Of a stretch of DNA of 48,339 nt, positions 18,156-25,822 are shown in pieces. The stretch spans positions 1 to 48,339 of the forward strand of contig JALWHT010000118.1 of assembly GCA_026983515.1 (NCBI GenBank), read 5' to 3'. The notes below the pieces were generated by a model that saw nothing but the letters and a program-made list of their open reading frames with translations, did not search any database and was not told the DNA's origin. Both the position numbers and the translations under genes were made by a program. The stretch's first letter is position 1. The number at the start of each line of letters is the position of its first letter. This stretch comes from Sulfurovum sp. Its GTDB lineage: Bacteria > Campylobacterota > Campylobacteria > Campylobacterales > Sulfurovaceae.

Positions 18156-19787
18156 TTAAAAAAAGAGCAACTGAATGATATTCAGAATAAACATTGTAAT
18201 AAATCCTACTTTATAGACCATCATCTCATTACGCTCAATAAATGAAGTGTGGCGGTCAAAGTAGGGCTGTACTTTGTCAGGGTTGTCAATTTCATAAAGC
18301 ATTTCCGAATAGTTGTGGTAGCGCTTGTCCGGCTCAGTCTCGATGGCACGCAGAATCACACTCTCCAGCCAGTGCGGTATCTTCGGGTTGAGCTTACTCG
18401 GATGCTTGGCATCTTTCTCGAAACTCGGAGTCTGGAACGGTTCTATTTCTCCAAACGGGAACTTCTGTGTCAATGCCTCGTAAAGTGTCACTCCTATGGC
18501 GTAAATCTCTGTCTGCTCGGTAATCGGTGCCTGTTTGAAACGCTCCGGTGCAAGATAGGAAGGTGTTCCCGCCCGTGTTACTGTGGAGTAGGCTTCGGTA
18601 ATGCTGCCAAAATCAACCATTTTGAAAACAATCTTCTCTTTTCGTTTTGTCACAATGATATTTTCAGGCTTAATATCACCGTGTACCAGGTTGAACTTAA
18701 TGAGGTACTGCGACATCTTCAGTAAAAAGTGCGCCAGCTCCACCCCAAGGTCAACACTCAGTGGCTTTTTGGAAATATACTCTTTAAGGGAAACTCCCTC
18801 GATATAACGCATAATATAGTAACGGTGTGTCCGCTTTTTTGGAATGACCGCTTTTGGGAAAAAGCCGGCCTTTAAACGATTGGCCATCCAAACCTCTTTC
18901 ACAAAAAGATCCAGCATCACCTCATCGTCAATCGCTTCATGGGGTGCAAATTTAATCACATACTGCACCCCTTTCTTCTCACACAGCCAGGTTCTGTTGT
19001 TCTGTATCAACGGTTTGATAAGACGATAACCGTCTATCTCTTCACCCTTTTTATAGTGTTCCTGTATGATAAGGTCTGTTTGTTTAAGCTTCAATCTGGG
19101 ATCAAGCTCCTTTACCTCGATAACCACAGCAGTGGTATCGTCAGGCAGGTCATCGTTGTGCTTTTTGCTTGCTTTTTTCACCAGAAACGAAGCACCTACT
19201 TTGATACCATCGGCAAGTTCTTCGGAGGAAAGTTCATTGTATAGCCCGTCACTGCAGAGCAGAATGCAGTCTCCTGCCTGCAAATTGTTCTCGAAGTAGT
19301 ATGGTTCGACACTCTCTTCAAGCCCAATGGCTGCTGTCAGTACATTCTCCATCCCCTCCTCATCCATCGCATGATCGGAGGAGAGCTGAGCAAACTGTCC
19401 GTTACGAGAGAGGTAAATACGGCTGTCACCTACATTGGCACCATAAAGCCTGTCCCCTTCTATGACCACAAGTGTCAGAGTCGTCACCAGCTCCTGCCGT
19501 TCATACTGCTCCATCGACTCAAGGTAGAGTACCCGGTTGATATTCTCAATAAAGTGGCGAATGGATTTCTCCATACTCCAGCTTCTCGGACGGTTCTTCA
19601 GTGACTGCACCAGAAACTGCGCGGTACGCTTTGCTGCTTCGGCACCATGCATAGAAGAGCCAACTCCATCACAGACTACCGCAACAGTAATGTTCTCCAT
19701 CACTTTGACTTCAAAATAATCATCACCTTTAAGCTGAGTACCTTTGGCCAGCGTAAAGCCGCTGGTTTCAATATTTTCTTTAGACAT
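18156..19787 (-). CDS. PP2C phosphatase - Ser/Thr kinase fusion with C-terminal membrane helix
   Basis: A 543-residue bifunctional regulator. Residues 1-225 are a PP2C phosphatase with the metal-binding motifs VVCDGVGSS (Asp40), GDSRIYL, CSDGLYNEL and DDTTAVVI. Residues 250-510 are a Hanks-type kinase: Lys279 in YVIKFA, the catalytic loop HGDIKPEN (Asp371, with HGD instead of HRD), VDFGS (Asp392) and APER. The glycine-rich loop is not recognisable (YRLIKPLIQNNRTWL). A final membrane helix (about 523-543) anchors it. Similar fusions are known beside nasA/nirB nitrate-assimilation genes in other proteobacteria, and here narK and nirA lie 0.5-2 kb away, so control of nitrate uptake or reduction is inferred. 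Ribosome site GGAAGGTAG. Confidence 0.88.
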   Translation of the reverse strand: MSKENIETSGFTLAKGTQLKGDDYFEVKVMENITVAVVCDGVGSSMHGAEAAKRTAQFLVQSLKNRPRSWSMEKSIRHFIENINRVLYLESMEQYERQELVTTLTLVVIEGDRLYGANVGDSRIYLSRNGQFAQLSSDHAMDEEGMENVLTAAIGLEESVEPYYFENNLQAGDCILLCSDGLYNELSSEELADGIKVGASFLVKKASKKHNDDLPDDTTAVVIEVKELDPRLKLKQTDLIIQEHYKKGEEIDGYRLIKPLIQNNRTWLCEKKGVQYVIKFAPHEAIDDEVMLDLFVKEVWMANRLKAGFFPKAVIPKKRTHRYYIMRYIEGVSLKEYISKKPLSVDLGVELAHFLLKMSQYLIKFNLVHGDIKPENIIVTKRKEKIVFKMVDFGSITEAYSTVTRAGTPSYLAPERFKQAPITEQTEIYAIGVTLYEALTQKFPFGEIEPFQTPSFEKDAKHPSKLNPKIPHWLESVILRAIETEPDKRYHNYSEMLYEIDNPDKVQPYFDRHTSFIERNEMMVYKVGFITMFILNIIQLLFF

Positions 19788-19816
19788 CTACCTTCCCCGT
19801 TTCTTGGTTACACCCC

Positions 19817-19822
19817 ATTATA
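19817..19822 (-). promoter_or_regulatory. -10 box of the kinase/phosphatase gene
   Basis: TATAAT on the minus strand (in GTTATAATGGG), 29 bp upstream of the start at 19787. It diverges from the plus-strand TATAAT at 19886. Confidence 0.6.
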
Positions 19823-19885
19823 ACATTGCCTTCAGCACTTTCAGACATCCTGCCTGATTAAGATTTGTGCAGTATATCTATCTGC

Positions 19886-19891
19886 TATAAT
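19886..19891 (+). promoter_or_regulatory. -10 box of the small secreted-protein gene
   Basis: TATAAT in CTGCTATAATGTG, 31 bp upstream of ATG 19923. It overlaps an upstream in-frame ATG (19890), which rules that ATG out as start. Confidence 0.65.
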
Positions 19892-19922
19892 GTGTACAAT
19901 CTCCATCCAAAAGGATATTTTG

Positions 19923-20195
19923 ATGCTCAGCAAAATAATGATCGCTGCACTCTGCTGTACTGCCTTTACAGTGGGTGCAGAAGAGAATAACCGCACCAAA
20001 CAGACACTTCTTCAAAAACAGATTGAAAAACAGAAAGCATTGGAGAAAAAATATGCCAAAGAGCGGCGATTCTATCAGGGAGATGAATATGACTTCAAGG
20101 GCAAAGAAGTTGACCCCGACATCCTCAAAGATGTCAAGCCTGTAGAACCCGACTATGAGCACACCAACGACTGGGGTGTTGCAGATAATGAGTAA
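19923..20195 (+). CDS. Small secreted charged protein
   Basis: A 90-residue protein I do not recognise. The start at 19923 has the ribosome site AAAAGGA and its own TATAAT. It has a signal peptide (about 1-19, MLSKIMIAALCCTAFTVGA); residues 25-55 are a Lys/Gln/Glu-rich helix (TLLQKQIEKQKALEKKYAKE) and the C-terminus is acidic with EPDYEHTNDWGVADNE. Probably periplasmic; the Cys pair in the signal region does not form a convincing lipobox. It sits between the divergent kinase/phosphatase and the convergent narK-type gene, so a link to nitrate uptake is only positional. Two hairpins follow it. Confidence 0.72.
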   Translation: MLSKIMIAALCCTAFTVGAEENNRTKQTLLQKQIEKQKALEKKYAKERRFYQGDEYDFKGKEVDPDILKDVKPVEPDYEHTNDWGVADNE

Positions 20196-20209
20196 GACAG
20201 CCGTAAGAA

Positions 20210-20256
20210 GCTAAAAGCTTAGCACTGAATGTTTCACAAAAGCCAAAGCTTTTGTG
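20210..20256. terminator. Tandem hairpins between convergent genes
   Basis: Hairpin 1: GCTAA-AAGC-TTAGC (20210-20223). Hairpin 2: CACAAAAGC-CAAA-GCTTTTGTG (20235-20256), a perfect 9-bp stem with A/T tracts in both arms. It could stop transcription from both sides. Confidence 0.6.
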
Positions 20257-20258
20257 AT

Positions 20259-21539
20259 CTATATGATCCCCCCTGCATTGGCACCCCAGGTAGTTCTCCA
20301 ACGGGTTTTAACAAGAGAGATGGCACCGATGGCGATGAGCACAAGTCCTGCAAAGATGAAGAAACCGACACTGTAGCTGTCAAATGTCCCTTTCGCCCAG
20401 CCAAGTGTTTTGACAAGGAACGTACCGCCGATCCCGCCGGCTGCACCGATGAGTCCTGTCATAATACCGATATCTTTACCAAAACGCTGCGGTACGAGCT
20501 GGAAAACTGCACCGTTTGCCATTCCAAGATTGGCCATGATCAAAAAGAGTACACCAATGGCAACCCAGAACGGAAGCTGTACCGCACCGCTGAGCGCCAC
20601 CAGTGCAGCAACAACACCAAAAAAGATGTAAAGTGCTTTGACCCCACCCATTTTGTCGGCAATACCACCGCCTACAGGACGCAACACTGCACCGGCAAAG
20701 ATGGTAAGGGCTCCAAAGTAACCGGCAATGACCTTGACATTCGGTTCATGGAAAACACTCAATCCAAAAGCACTCATATCTGCCTGATACGTATTCATCA
20801 GGTAGACTTTCATATAGTTCGCAAACCCTACAAATCCGCCGAAGCTGACAGCATAAAAGAGCATAAACCACCAACTGTCACGGTCTTTAAGCAGCTTCCA
20901 GTAATCACCCAGTTTTTTGGGACGCGGCTTGTAAACCGATTCAGGTGCATCTTTTGCCATTAAAATATAAATGATCAACACGATGAATGAGAGCAATCCT
21001 CCAACAAGGAATACTGCTTCCCATCCCCAAATTTCTGCGATTTTAGGTGCAAAAAGGAAGTCAACGACTACACCAATATTCCCCGCACCGGCAATACCGA
21101 GTACAATCCCTTGAAGCTTGGGTGGATACCATTGTCCTGCCTGCGGCAGTGCCACTGCAAAGGATGCACCGGCAAAACCAAGCCCAAGTGCAACAACCAG
21201 CAACTCATTATAGGTAATGCTCTCTCCCCTTGAATACGCGTAGAAAAGTGATGCAATCACGATAACCTGTGCAATAATGGCAGTTTTCTTCGGTCCAATC
21301 TTATCGACACCAAAACCAAGTACAATACGCAGCAGTGCTCCTGCCAAAATCGGGATAGAAAGCAAGGTTGCAATCTGTCCTGCACTCAATGCTGTACCGT
21401 GATGGGCCAGTGATTCATTAATCTCGGTTGCCAAAGGCCCGAGCATCGTCCATACCATAAAACTGAAATCAAAGTAGAGAAATGCCGCAAAAAGTGTCTT
21501 TGCATCTCCCTGTCCCTTAAGCGCCTTGAAGTTCGCCAT
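20259..21539 (-). CDS. Nitrate/nitrite MFS transporter (NarK/NasA/NrtP family)
   Basis: A 426-residue 12-helix major facilitator of the nitrate-nitrite porter family. The NNP glycine motifs are seen in helix 5 (GIAGAGNIGVVVDFLFAP) and helix 11 (GLIGAAGGIGGTFLV), and the substrate-binding arginines in helix 2 (LLRIVLGFGVDKIGPKK) and helix 8 (VLRPVGGGIADKMGG). It most likely imports nitrate for the assimilatory reductases encoded divergently; import or export of nitrite cannot be excluded. AAGGAG lies 6 bp before ATG. Upstream is a TATAAT and, 32 bp beyond it, palindrome (a), so it is probably co-regulated with nirA and the amt genes. Confidence 0.92.
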   Translation of the reverse strand: MANFKALKGQGDAKTLFAAFLYFDFSFMVWTMLGPLATEINESLAHHGTALSAGQIATLLSIPILAGALLRIVLGFGVDKIGPKKTAIIAQVIVIASLFYAYSRGESITYNELLVVALGLGFAGASFAVALPQAGQWYPPKLQGIVLGIAGAGNIGVVVDFLFAPKIAEIWGWEAVFLVGGLLSFIVLIIYILMAKDAPESVYKPRPKKLGDYWKLLKDRDSWWFMLFYAVSFGGFVGFANYMKVYLMNTYQADMSAFGLSVFHEPNVKVIAGYFGALTIFAGAVLRPVGGGIADKMGGVKALYIFFGVVAALVALSGAVQLPFWVAIGVLFLIMANLGMANGAVFQLVPQRFGKDIGIMTGLIGAAGGIGGTFLVKTLGWAKGTFDSYSVGFFIFAGLVLIAIGAISLVKTRWRTTWGANAGGII

Positions 21540-21568
21540 TCTTGCTCCTTAAACAAATTAATGGACGA

Positions 21569-21574
21569 ATTATA
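21569..21574 (-). promoter_or_regulatory. -10 box of the narK-type gene
   Basis: TATAAT on the minus strand (in CAGTATAATTCG), 29 bp upstream of the start codon. The near edge of palindrome (a) is 32 bp further upstream. Confidence 0.7.
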
Positions 21575-21605
21575 CTGTAACGTTATGGCGTTTATTACCT
21601 TCATA

Positions 21606-21623
21606 TTGATTAATTTTTAATCA
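21606..21623. promoter_or_regulatory. Nitrogen palindrome (a), narK side
   Basis: TTGATTA-ATTTT-TAATCA: 6-bp arms TGATTA/TAATCA with a 5-bp A/T spacer (arms 21607-21612 and 21618-21623). It is centred about 53 bp upstream of the inferred narK start point. The same element occurs at nirA, amtB1 and amtB2. Confidence 0.75.
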
Positions 21624-21683
21624 TATATATTTACCTGTTAACATGGGGAACTCATAGGCTGAATGCTTGTACAGATCAATAAA

Positions 21684-21702
21684 TTGATTATTTTTTAATC
21701 AT
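21684..21702. promoter_or_regulatory. Nitrogen palindrome (b), nirA side
   Basis: TTGATTA-TTTTT-TAATCAT. Arms are 21685-21690 and 21696-21701. The downstream edge is 33 bp before the nirA TATAAT box, and the centre is about 54 bp before the inferred start point, mirroring copy (a). Confidence 0.75.
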
Positions 21703-21734
21703 ACTTTTATCTGCAACTCTGCATCCGTTTTGGA

Positions 21735-21740
21735 TATAAT
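21735..21740 (+). promoter_or_regulatory. -10 box of nirA
   Basis: TATAAT in TTGGATATAATGACAC. It leaves a leader of about 14 nt before the AGGAG ribosome site at 21761-21765. Confidence 0.7.
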
Positions 21741-21778
21741 GACACAGATTGAATAACGACAGGAGCAGCGTGATTATA

Positions 21779-23698
21779 ATGGAAGCATTAGCAAAAGCCA
21801 AAGAGGCAAGAAGCAAAAAGCTCAATAAAGTAGAAACGACCAAAGCACTCAAAGACCCAATGGAGATTTACAAGCATCTTGAATCAATTGCTGCAGCAGG
21901 CTACGAAGGACTAAGTAAAGAGGATTCCGCTTACTTTTTGAAGTGTTTCGGACTCTTTGACAAGGGTGAAGACTTTATGTTACGTGTGCGTATCCCCGGT
22001 GGGCAGCTGACCAACGCACAGGCGGTACGCATCGGTGAAGTAGCACAGGAGTACGGCAATGACTACATCGATATTACCACCCGTATGCAGGTGGAGCTGC
22101 GCTATTTGCAGATCGCAGACATTGCAAAGGTACTCAAGGCGCTTAAAGAGGTAGGCATCTCCACATTCCAGACGGGGGTGGATAACCCGCGAAACATCGT
22201 CACCGACCCACTTGACGGCATTGCTTATGACAACATCATCGAGTCTATGCCCATCTTGACGCAGCTTCAGGAGATTTTCCTCGAAAATCCCGAGTGGATC
22301 TCTGCCCTGCCGAGAAAATTTAATACCGGTATCCTGGGAAGCCTCAGCAACTCCTGCAATATCTTCGGGCATGACTGCAACTTCGTACTCGCCAACAAAG
22401 ACGGCAGCTTCGGCTTCAACGTCTATCTTGGTGCCCGTGTCGGTGTGCAGGCGCGTGATGCCGACCTCTTCGTTACTCCCGAAGAGGTACCCGTATTCTT
22501 TAAAGCGCTGCTGAACGTTTTCAAAACCTACGGCTACCGTGACAACCGGAACAAGAACCGCCTGCACTTCCTACTGCAGGATGTGGGCATCCCCGCGTTT
22601 ATAGAAGCGGTCAAAGAGGAGGCCGAACTCTCCTTTGCCCAAGGCGGCATGACACTGGTACAGTCACAAAACATCGCACTGGGTGCCAACCGCGTACTGC
22701 TTAAAAACGGCACCTACGCCTACAAGGTCATCGTCCCCTCAGGAATCTTCAGCGGTACAGACATGATCGCAGCGGCAAAAGCGGCACAGAGCTACGGCAG
22801 CGGCGACATCCGTCTCACCTACGACCAGAACCTTTTCATCATCAACATTGACAAAGAGAAGCTTGATACCTTTGAGAACAATCCGATCATTGCCAAGTAT
22901 GCCCAGTACAACAACCTCTACTTTCAAGATATGATCGCCTGTGCGGGGACACAGACCTGCAGCTACGGTGTTATCCCCAACAAACCTGATGCCATCGAGA
23001 TGGCGCACTTTCTTAACTCCGAAGTGCCCATCGCCAATGCCAACATACGCATGAACTGGTCAGCATGCCCCAAAGGGTGCGGAGTACACGGCATAGCCGA
23101 CATCGGCTTTGAGGGGTGCAAGGCAAAAGATGCTGACGGCAACCGTGTGGACGGGGTACACCTCTTTATGGGCGGCAAGATCACCCGGCAAGCCAAAGAG
23201 GCGCACATTTTACACAAGGCACTGCCGATCGACGAAGCCAAGCACCACGTCAAGTACCTGCTGAAAACCTACGCGGCATACAAAGAGCGCGGAGAGACCT
23301 TTGAGAGTTTTGAGACACGCTTTTTCAGTAAAAACTATAGCTATCAGGCGATCGGATTCTTTACCAAGATCAACTACATCCTCCGCGATAAACTGGGGCT
23401 GGATATAATGTTCGAACTTGACAAAGAGCCCAAAAGCGGACGCCGTGAGGAGTACGAACTCTTCACCTTCGGACTCAAACTCTTCAAACTCCTCACAGGA
23501 GAGAAGCGTTTTGCAGCTGTCACAGGACTCGCCCCAACCCTTGCACGTCCAAGAAAGATCAAACGGGATGAAGTCACCAGACTCAACCCGAAAGTCCCAC
23601 CAAAACTCTCTGAAGTCATCTACAACATGACGCATGAGAACAAAAGTGAGCGGGCGCAGGTCTTCTCGGAGTTGCTTGTGGCACTTAAAGAGGTGTAA
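21779..23698 (+). CDS. nirA: Assimilatory ferredoxin-type nitrite reductase (NirA family)
   Basis: Sirohaem/[4Fe-4S] enzyme that reduces nitrite to ammonium with six electrons. The 639 residues show two pseudo-symmetric NiR/SiR repeats: RVRIPGGQLTNAQAVRIGEVA and DITTRMQVELRYL early, LFIINIDKEKL late. The cluster ligands are CAGTQTC and, later, CPKGCG, the C-x5-C...C-x3-C pattern. NirA and sulfite reductase are close relatives; the position with narK, nasA and amt genes decides for nitrite. Start choice is uncertain: GTG 21770 (4 nt after AGGAG), ATG 21779 (13 nt after) and TTG 21749 are in frame; MEALAKAKEARSKKL looks like a natural N-terminus. First gene of the nirA - nasB-like - nasA-like unit. 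Confidence 0.9.
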   Translation: MEALAKAKEARSKKLNKVETTKALKDPMEIYKHLESIAAAGYEGLSKEDSAYFLKCFGLFDKGEDFMLRVRIPGGQLTNAQAVRIGEVAQEYGNDYIDITTRMQVELRYLQIADIAKVLKALKEVGISTFQTGVDNPRNIVTDPLDGIAYDNIIESMPILTQLQEIFLENPEWISALPRKFNTGILGSLSNSCNIFGHDCNFVLANKDGSFGFNVYLGARVGVQARDADLFVTPEEVPVFFKALLNVFKTYGYRDNRNKNRLHFLLQDVGIPAFIEAVKEEAELSFAQGGMTLVQSQNIALGANRVLLKNGTYAYKVIVPSGIFSGTDMIAAAKAAQSYGSGDIRLTYDQNLFIINIDKEKLDTFENNPIIAKYAQYNNLYFQDMIACAGTQTCSYGVIPNKPDAIEMAHFLNSEVPIANANIRMNWSACPKGCGVHGIADIGFEGCKAKDADGNRVDGVHLFMGGKITRQAKEAHILHKALPIDEAKHHVKYLLKTYAAYKERGETFESFETRFFSKNYSYQAIGFFTKINYILRDKLGLDIMFELDKEPKSGRREEYELFTFGLKLFKLLTGEKRFAAVTGLAPTLARPRKIKRDEVTRLNPKVPPKLSEVIYNMTHENKSERAQVFSELLVALKEV

Positions 23699-23721
23699 CA
23701 ATGATATATCACATAGTATCC

Positions 23722-23746
23722 GTAGGGTGTTGTCCCCTGACAACAC
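23722..23746 (+). repeat. REP-like element, copy A
   Basis: GTAG head (23722-23725) followed by the hairpin GTGTTGT-CCCCTG-ACAACAC (23727-23746). It is paired with the inverted copy at 23818-23843. Confidence 0.65.
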
Positions 23747-23817
23747 TAACACGCTATACCCAAACGAAACATGCTATGATACAACGATATTCAACACAAA
23801 CAGAAATTCAAAGTTTC

Positions 23818-23844
23818 GGTGTTGTGAGGGCACAACACCCTACG
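23818..23844 (-). repeat. REP-like element, copy B (inverted)
   Basis: Read on the minus strand: GTAG head, then GGTGTTGT-GCCCTC-ACAACACC. It is in opposite orientation to copy A, 71 bp away, so the two could also pair with each other into one large structure. Together they fill much of the 175-bp gap between nirA and the nasB-like gene. Confidence 0.65.
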
Positions 23845-23873
23845 CAAAACCAAATAAAAGCAGGTAAATAATT

Positions 23874-25481
23874 ATGGCAGTGGAACCATTAAGTAAACAC
23901 ACACCATTAGAGAGCTTCATCAACCATAAAAACGATACCGGTATGCAGTGCGGTAACTACACCATCGACATCCCCGAGCTCAAACCGGGTGAACAGTACC
24001 GTTTCCACTTCGATGCTACCGCCTGTGTGGGCTGTCACTGCTGTGAGGTGGCGTGTAACGAGCAAAACGCCAACCCAGACGACATTAAATGGCGCCGTGT
24101 GGGGGAGATGGAGACCGGCACCTTCCCGGACACACTCCAGCTTTTCAACTCGATGAGCTGTAACCACTGCATCGACCCCGAGTGTCTACGCGGCTGCCCA
24201 ACTGAGAGCTACATCAAACTTGACAACGGCATTGTCTGGCACGATGACCCAAGCTGTATCGGGTGCCAGTACTGTACATGGAACTGTCCCTACGAGGTGC
24301 CTGTCTTCAACCCTGACCGCGGCATCGTCACCAAGTGTCATATGTGTGTGGACAAACTTGAAGCGGGTCAGACCCCTGCATGTGTGCAGGCATGCCCCGG
24401 TGGTGCCATCGAAATAGAAGCAGTCAATGTAGAGCAGTGGCTGGCAGAAGATATGGCAAAAGAGGGAGTCGCTCCCCATCTGCCAGACATCGAAATCACC
24501 AAGCCCACCACACGCTACACCCTGCCTGATCTTCCCGAAGGTCAGGAGGTACGCCCGGCAGACGAGCACATCCTCAAGCCTGCCCATGCCGAACTGCCGC
24601 TTGTCTTTATGACAGTACTCACACAGGTTTCGGTAGGGGCATTTCTGGCACTCTTTTTGGGACAGCTGCTCTACTCGCTTGGCTTCAACCTGCCAAAACC
24701 AAATCTCGTGATGGCGATTTTGGCATTCCTGCCTGCAGCCATAGGGCTACCGCTTTCAGCCATGCACCTTGGACGACCGGGTAAAGCGATGAGTGCAATG
24801 AAAAACTGGAAAACCTCATGGCTCAGCCGTGAAGCGATCGCTTTAGGTGCCTACACCGGACTGGCAACACTTACTGCCGGACTCTACTTTCTCAATGTCG
24901 GCGGTGCCCTTCTGCTGCTGCTTGAAGCGCTCACCCTTGGTATCGGACTCTACGGTATCTACGCACAGTCGATGATCTACCGCATTAAAGCACGTCCGAG
25001 CTGGAACCGCAAGAGTACCACCAAACGCTTCTTCGGTTCAGGCTATGTCGGCTTCCTGCTCATCGCCACCGCCCTGCTTGCAAGCAACGGCGCACAGGGT
25101 GCTACGGTACTGCTTGCCGTTACCCTGCTTGCCGGCATGGGGCAGGCACTGGTGATCTTTGAGGAGGTGATGTTCTACCGCCACCTCGACAAAGAAGACC
25201 CGCTCTACTACCAGTACAACCGAAGCCGCATCCTGCTGCAAGAACACTTTGGCAGCATCAAGAAGTTTAGAGTCTATTCATTGGCAGCCTTTGGGCTGGC
25301 ACTGCCACTGCTTGCCATCCTCTTTACCGCCAGCGCTCTGACAGGTTTGGCGATAGCCACACTTGTAGTTGCCACACTCGGTGCTTTGGCATCTGAACTT
25401 GCCGGACGATACCTCTTCTACCGCACCGTGGTACCATTGGGACTTGCAGGGAACTTCTTTGCGGGGAACCAGAGACATTGA
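23874..25481 (+). CDS. Fused DmsB-DmsC-like electron donor for nitrate reductase
   Basis: A 535-residue fusion. Residues about 40-200 are a four-cluster ferredoxin module with CVGCHCCEVAC, CNHCIDPECLRGC, CIGCQYCTWNC and CHMCVDKLEAGQTPACVQAC, as in DmsB/NrfC. Residues about 240-530 are a DmsC-like membrane anchor with eight or so hydrophobic helices and the family motif LSAMHLGRPGKAMSAMKNWKTSW. In DMSO-reductase complexes DmsC oxidises quinol and DmsB passes electrons to the Mo subunit. Lying directly upstream of the cytoplasmic nitrate reductase, this protein probably feeds it electrons from menaquinol. No Tat signal is present, so the Fe-S part faces the cytoplasm. A 341-bp non-coding stretch separates it from nasA. 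Confidence 0.87.
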   Translation: MAVEPLSKHTPLESFINHKNDTGMQCGNYTIDIPELKPGEQYRFHFDATACVGCHCCEVACNEQNANPDDIKWRRVGEMETGTFPDTLQLFNSMSCNHCIDPECLRGCPTESYIKLDNGIVWHDDPSCIGCQYCTWNCPYEVPVFNPDRGIVTKCHMCVDKLEAGQTPACVQACPGGAIEIEAVNVEQWLAEDMAKEGVAPHLPDIEITKPTTRYTLPDLPEGQEVRPADEHILKPAHAELPLVFMTVLTQVSVGAFLALFLGQLLYSLGFNLPKPNLVMAILAFLPAAIGLPLSAMHLGRPGKAMSAMKNWKTSWLSREAIALGAYTGLATLTAGLYFLNVGGALLLLLEALTLGIGLYGIYAQSMIYRIKARPSWNRKSTTKRFFGSGYVGFLLIATALLASNGAQGATVLLAVTLLAGMGQALVIFEEVMFYRHLDKEDPLYYQYNRSRILLQEHFGSIKKFRVYSLAAFGLALPLLAILFTASALTGLAIATLVVATLGALASELAGRYLFYRTVVPLGLAGNFFAGNQRH

Positions 25482-25500
25482 TGTCAGGGAGTATGTGGTA

Positions 25501-25571
25501 GGGAGCAGGGAGCATTTCGGTAGCGTTCAGTGATGAGCGCTGAGCGCTGAGCGTTTAGTGTTTAGCGTTAA
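25501..25571. repeat. Heptad tandem repeats
   Basis: Two GGGAGCA units (25501-25514) are followed, after a short gap, by seven contiguous 7-nt units (25523-25571): GCGTTCA, GTGATGA, GCGCTGA, GCGCTGA, GCGTTTA, GTGTTTA, GCGTTAA. The same kind of unit occurs at 5589-5646. Confidence 0.75.
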
Positions 25572-25621
25572 GAGAACAGCGTGTTTTCTTAATATTGAAC
25601 ATTGATTATGTAACTTCCGTT

Positions 25622-25712
25622 GTCACTTCTGCACTCTTTGTGCAGATGCTGTTGCGCCCATATGTGCGAAGCACGGCGCATAAAGCATCGCCCGCACAAT
25701 TGCAGAAGTGAC
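25622..25712. repeat. Nested-palindrome element (MITE-like or structured RNA)
   Basis: A 91-bp element bounded by perfect 12-bp inverted repeats (GTCACTTCTGCA at 25622-25633, TGCAGAAGTGAC at 25701-25712). Inside are further nested pairs: GATGCT/AGCATC (25645-25650, 25684-25689), GCGCC/GGCGC (25654-25658, 25675-25679) and the tip GTGC-GAA-GCAC (25664-25674). A competing hairpin CTGCAC-TCTTT-GTGCAG occupies 25629-25645. No plausible gene lies within it. Confidence 0.7.
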
Positions 25713-25720
25713 GCTTTTTG

Positions 25721-25743
25721 CCTACTTTTTCTAAAAAAGTAGG
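25721..25743. terminator. Hairpin next to the nested-palindrome element
   Basis: CCTACTTTTT-CTA-AAAAAGTAGG: 10-bp stem with A/T runs on both sides, able to act as a terminator in either direction. It may belong to the neighbouring element. With the heptads and the palindrome it fills the 341 bp between the nasB-like and nasA-like genes. A further small palindrome, TATGAT-N6-ATCATA, follows at 25766-25783. Confidence 0.5.
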
Positions 25744-25822
25744 AAAGAGACACAAAACGGTAATGTATGATTGAACTATCATAGGGGTATCTCTTGTGGC
25801 TACCCTCAATATGGAGAATAAT

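Noticed and set aside
25523-25571. Heptad tract considered as a CRISPR array
   Set aside because: Units are 7 nt and contiguous; there are no spacers and no cas genes nearby.
25766-25783. TATGAT-N6-ATCATA as a further copy of the nitrogen operator at nasA
   Set aside because: Arms and spacing differ (TGAT-N6-ATCA, 14 bp, against TGATTA-N5-TAATCA, 17 bp), so it is probably another site or chance.
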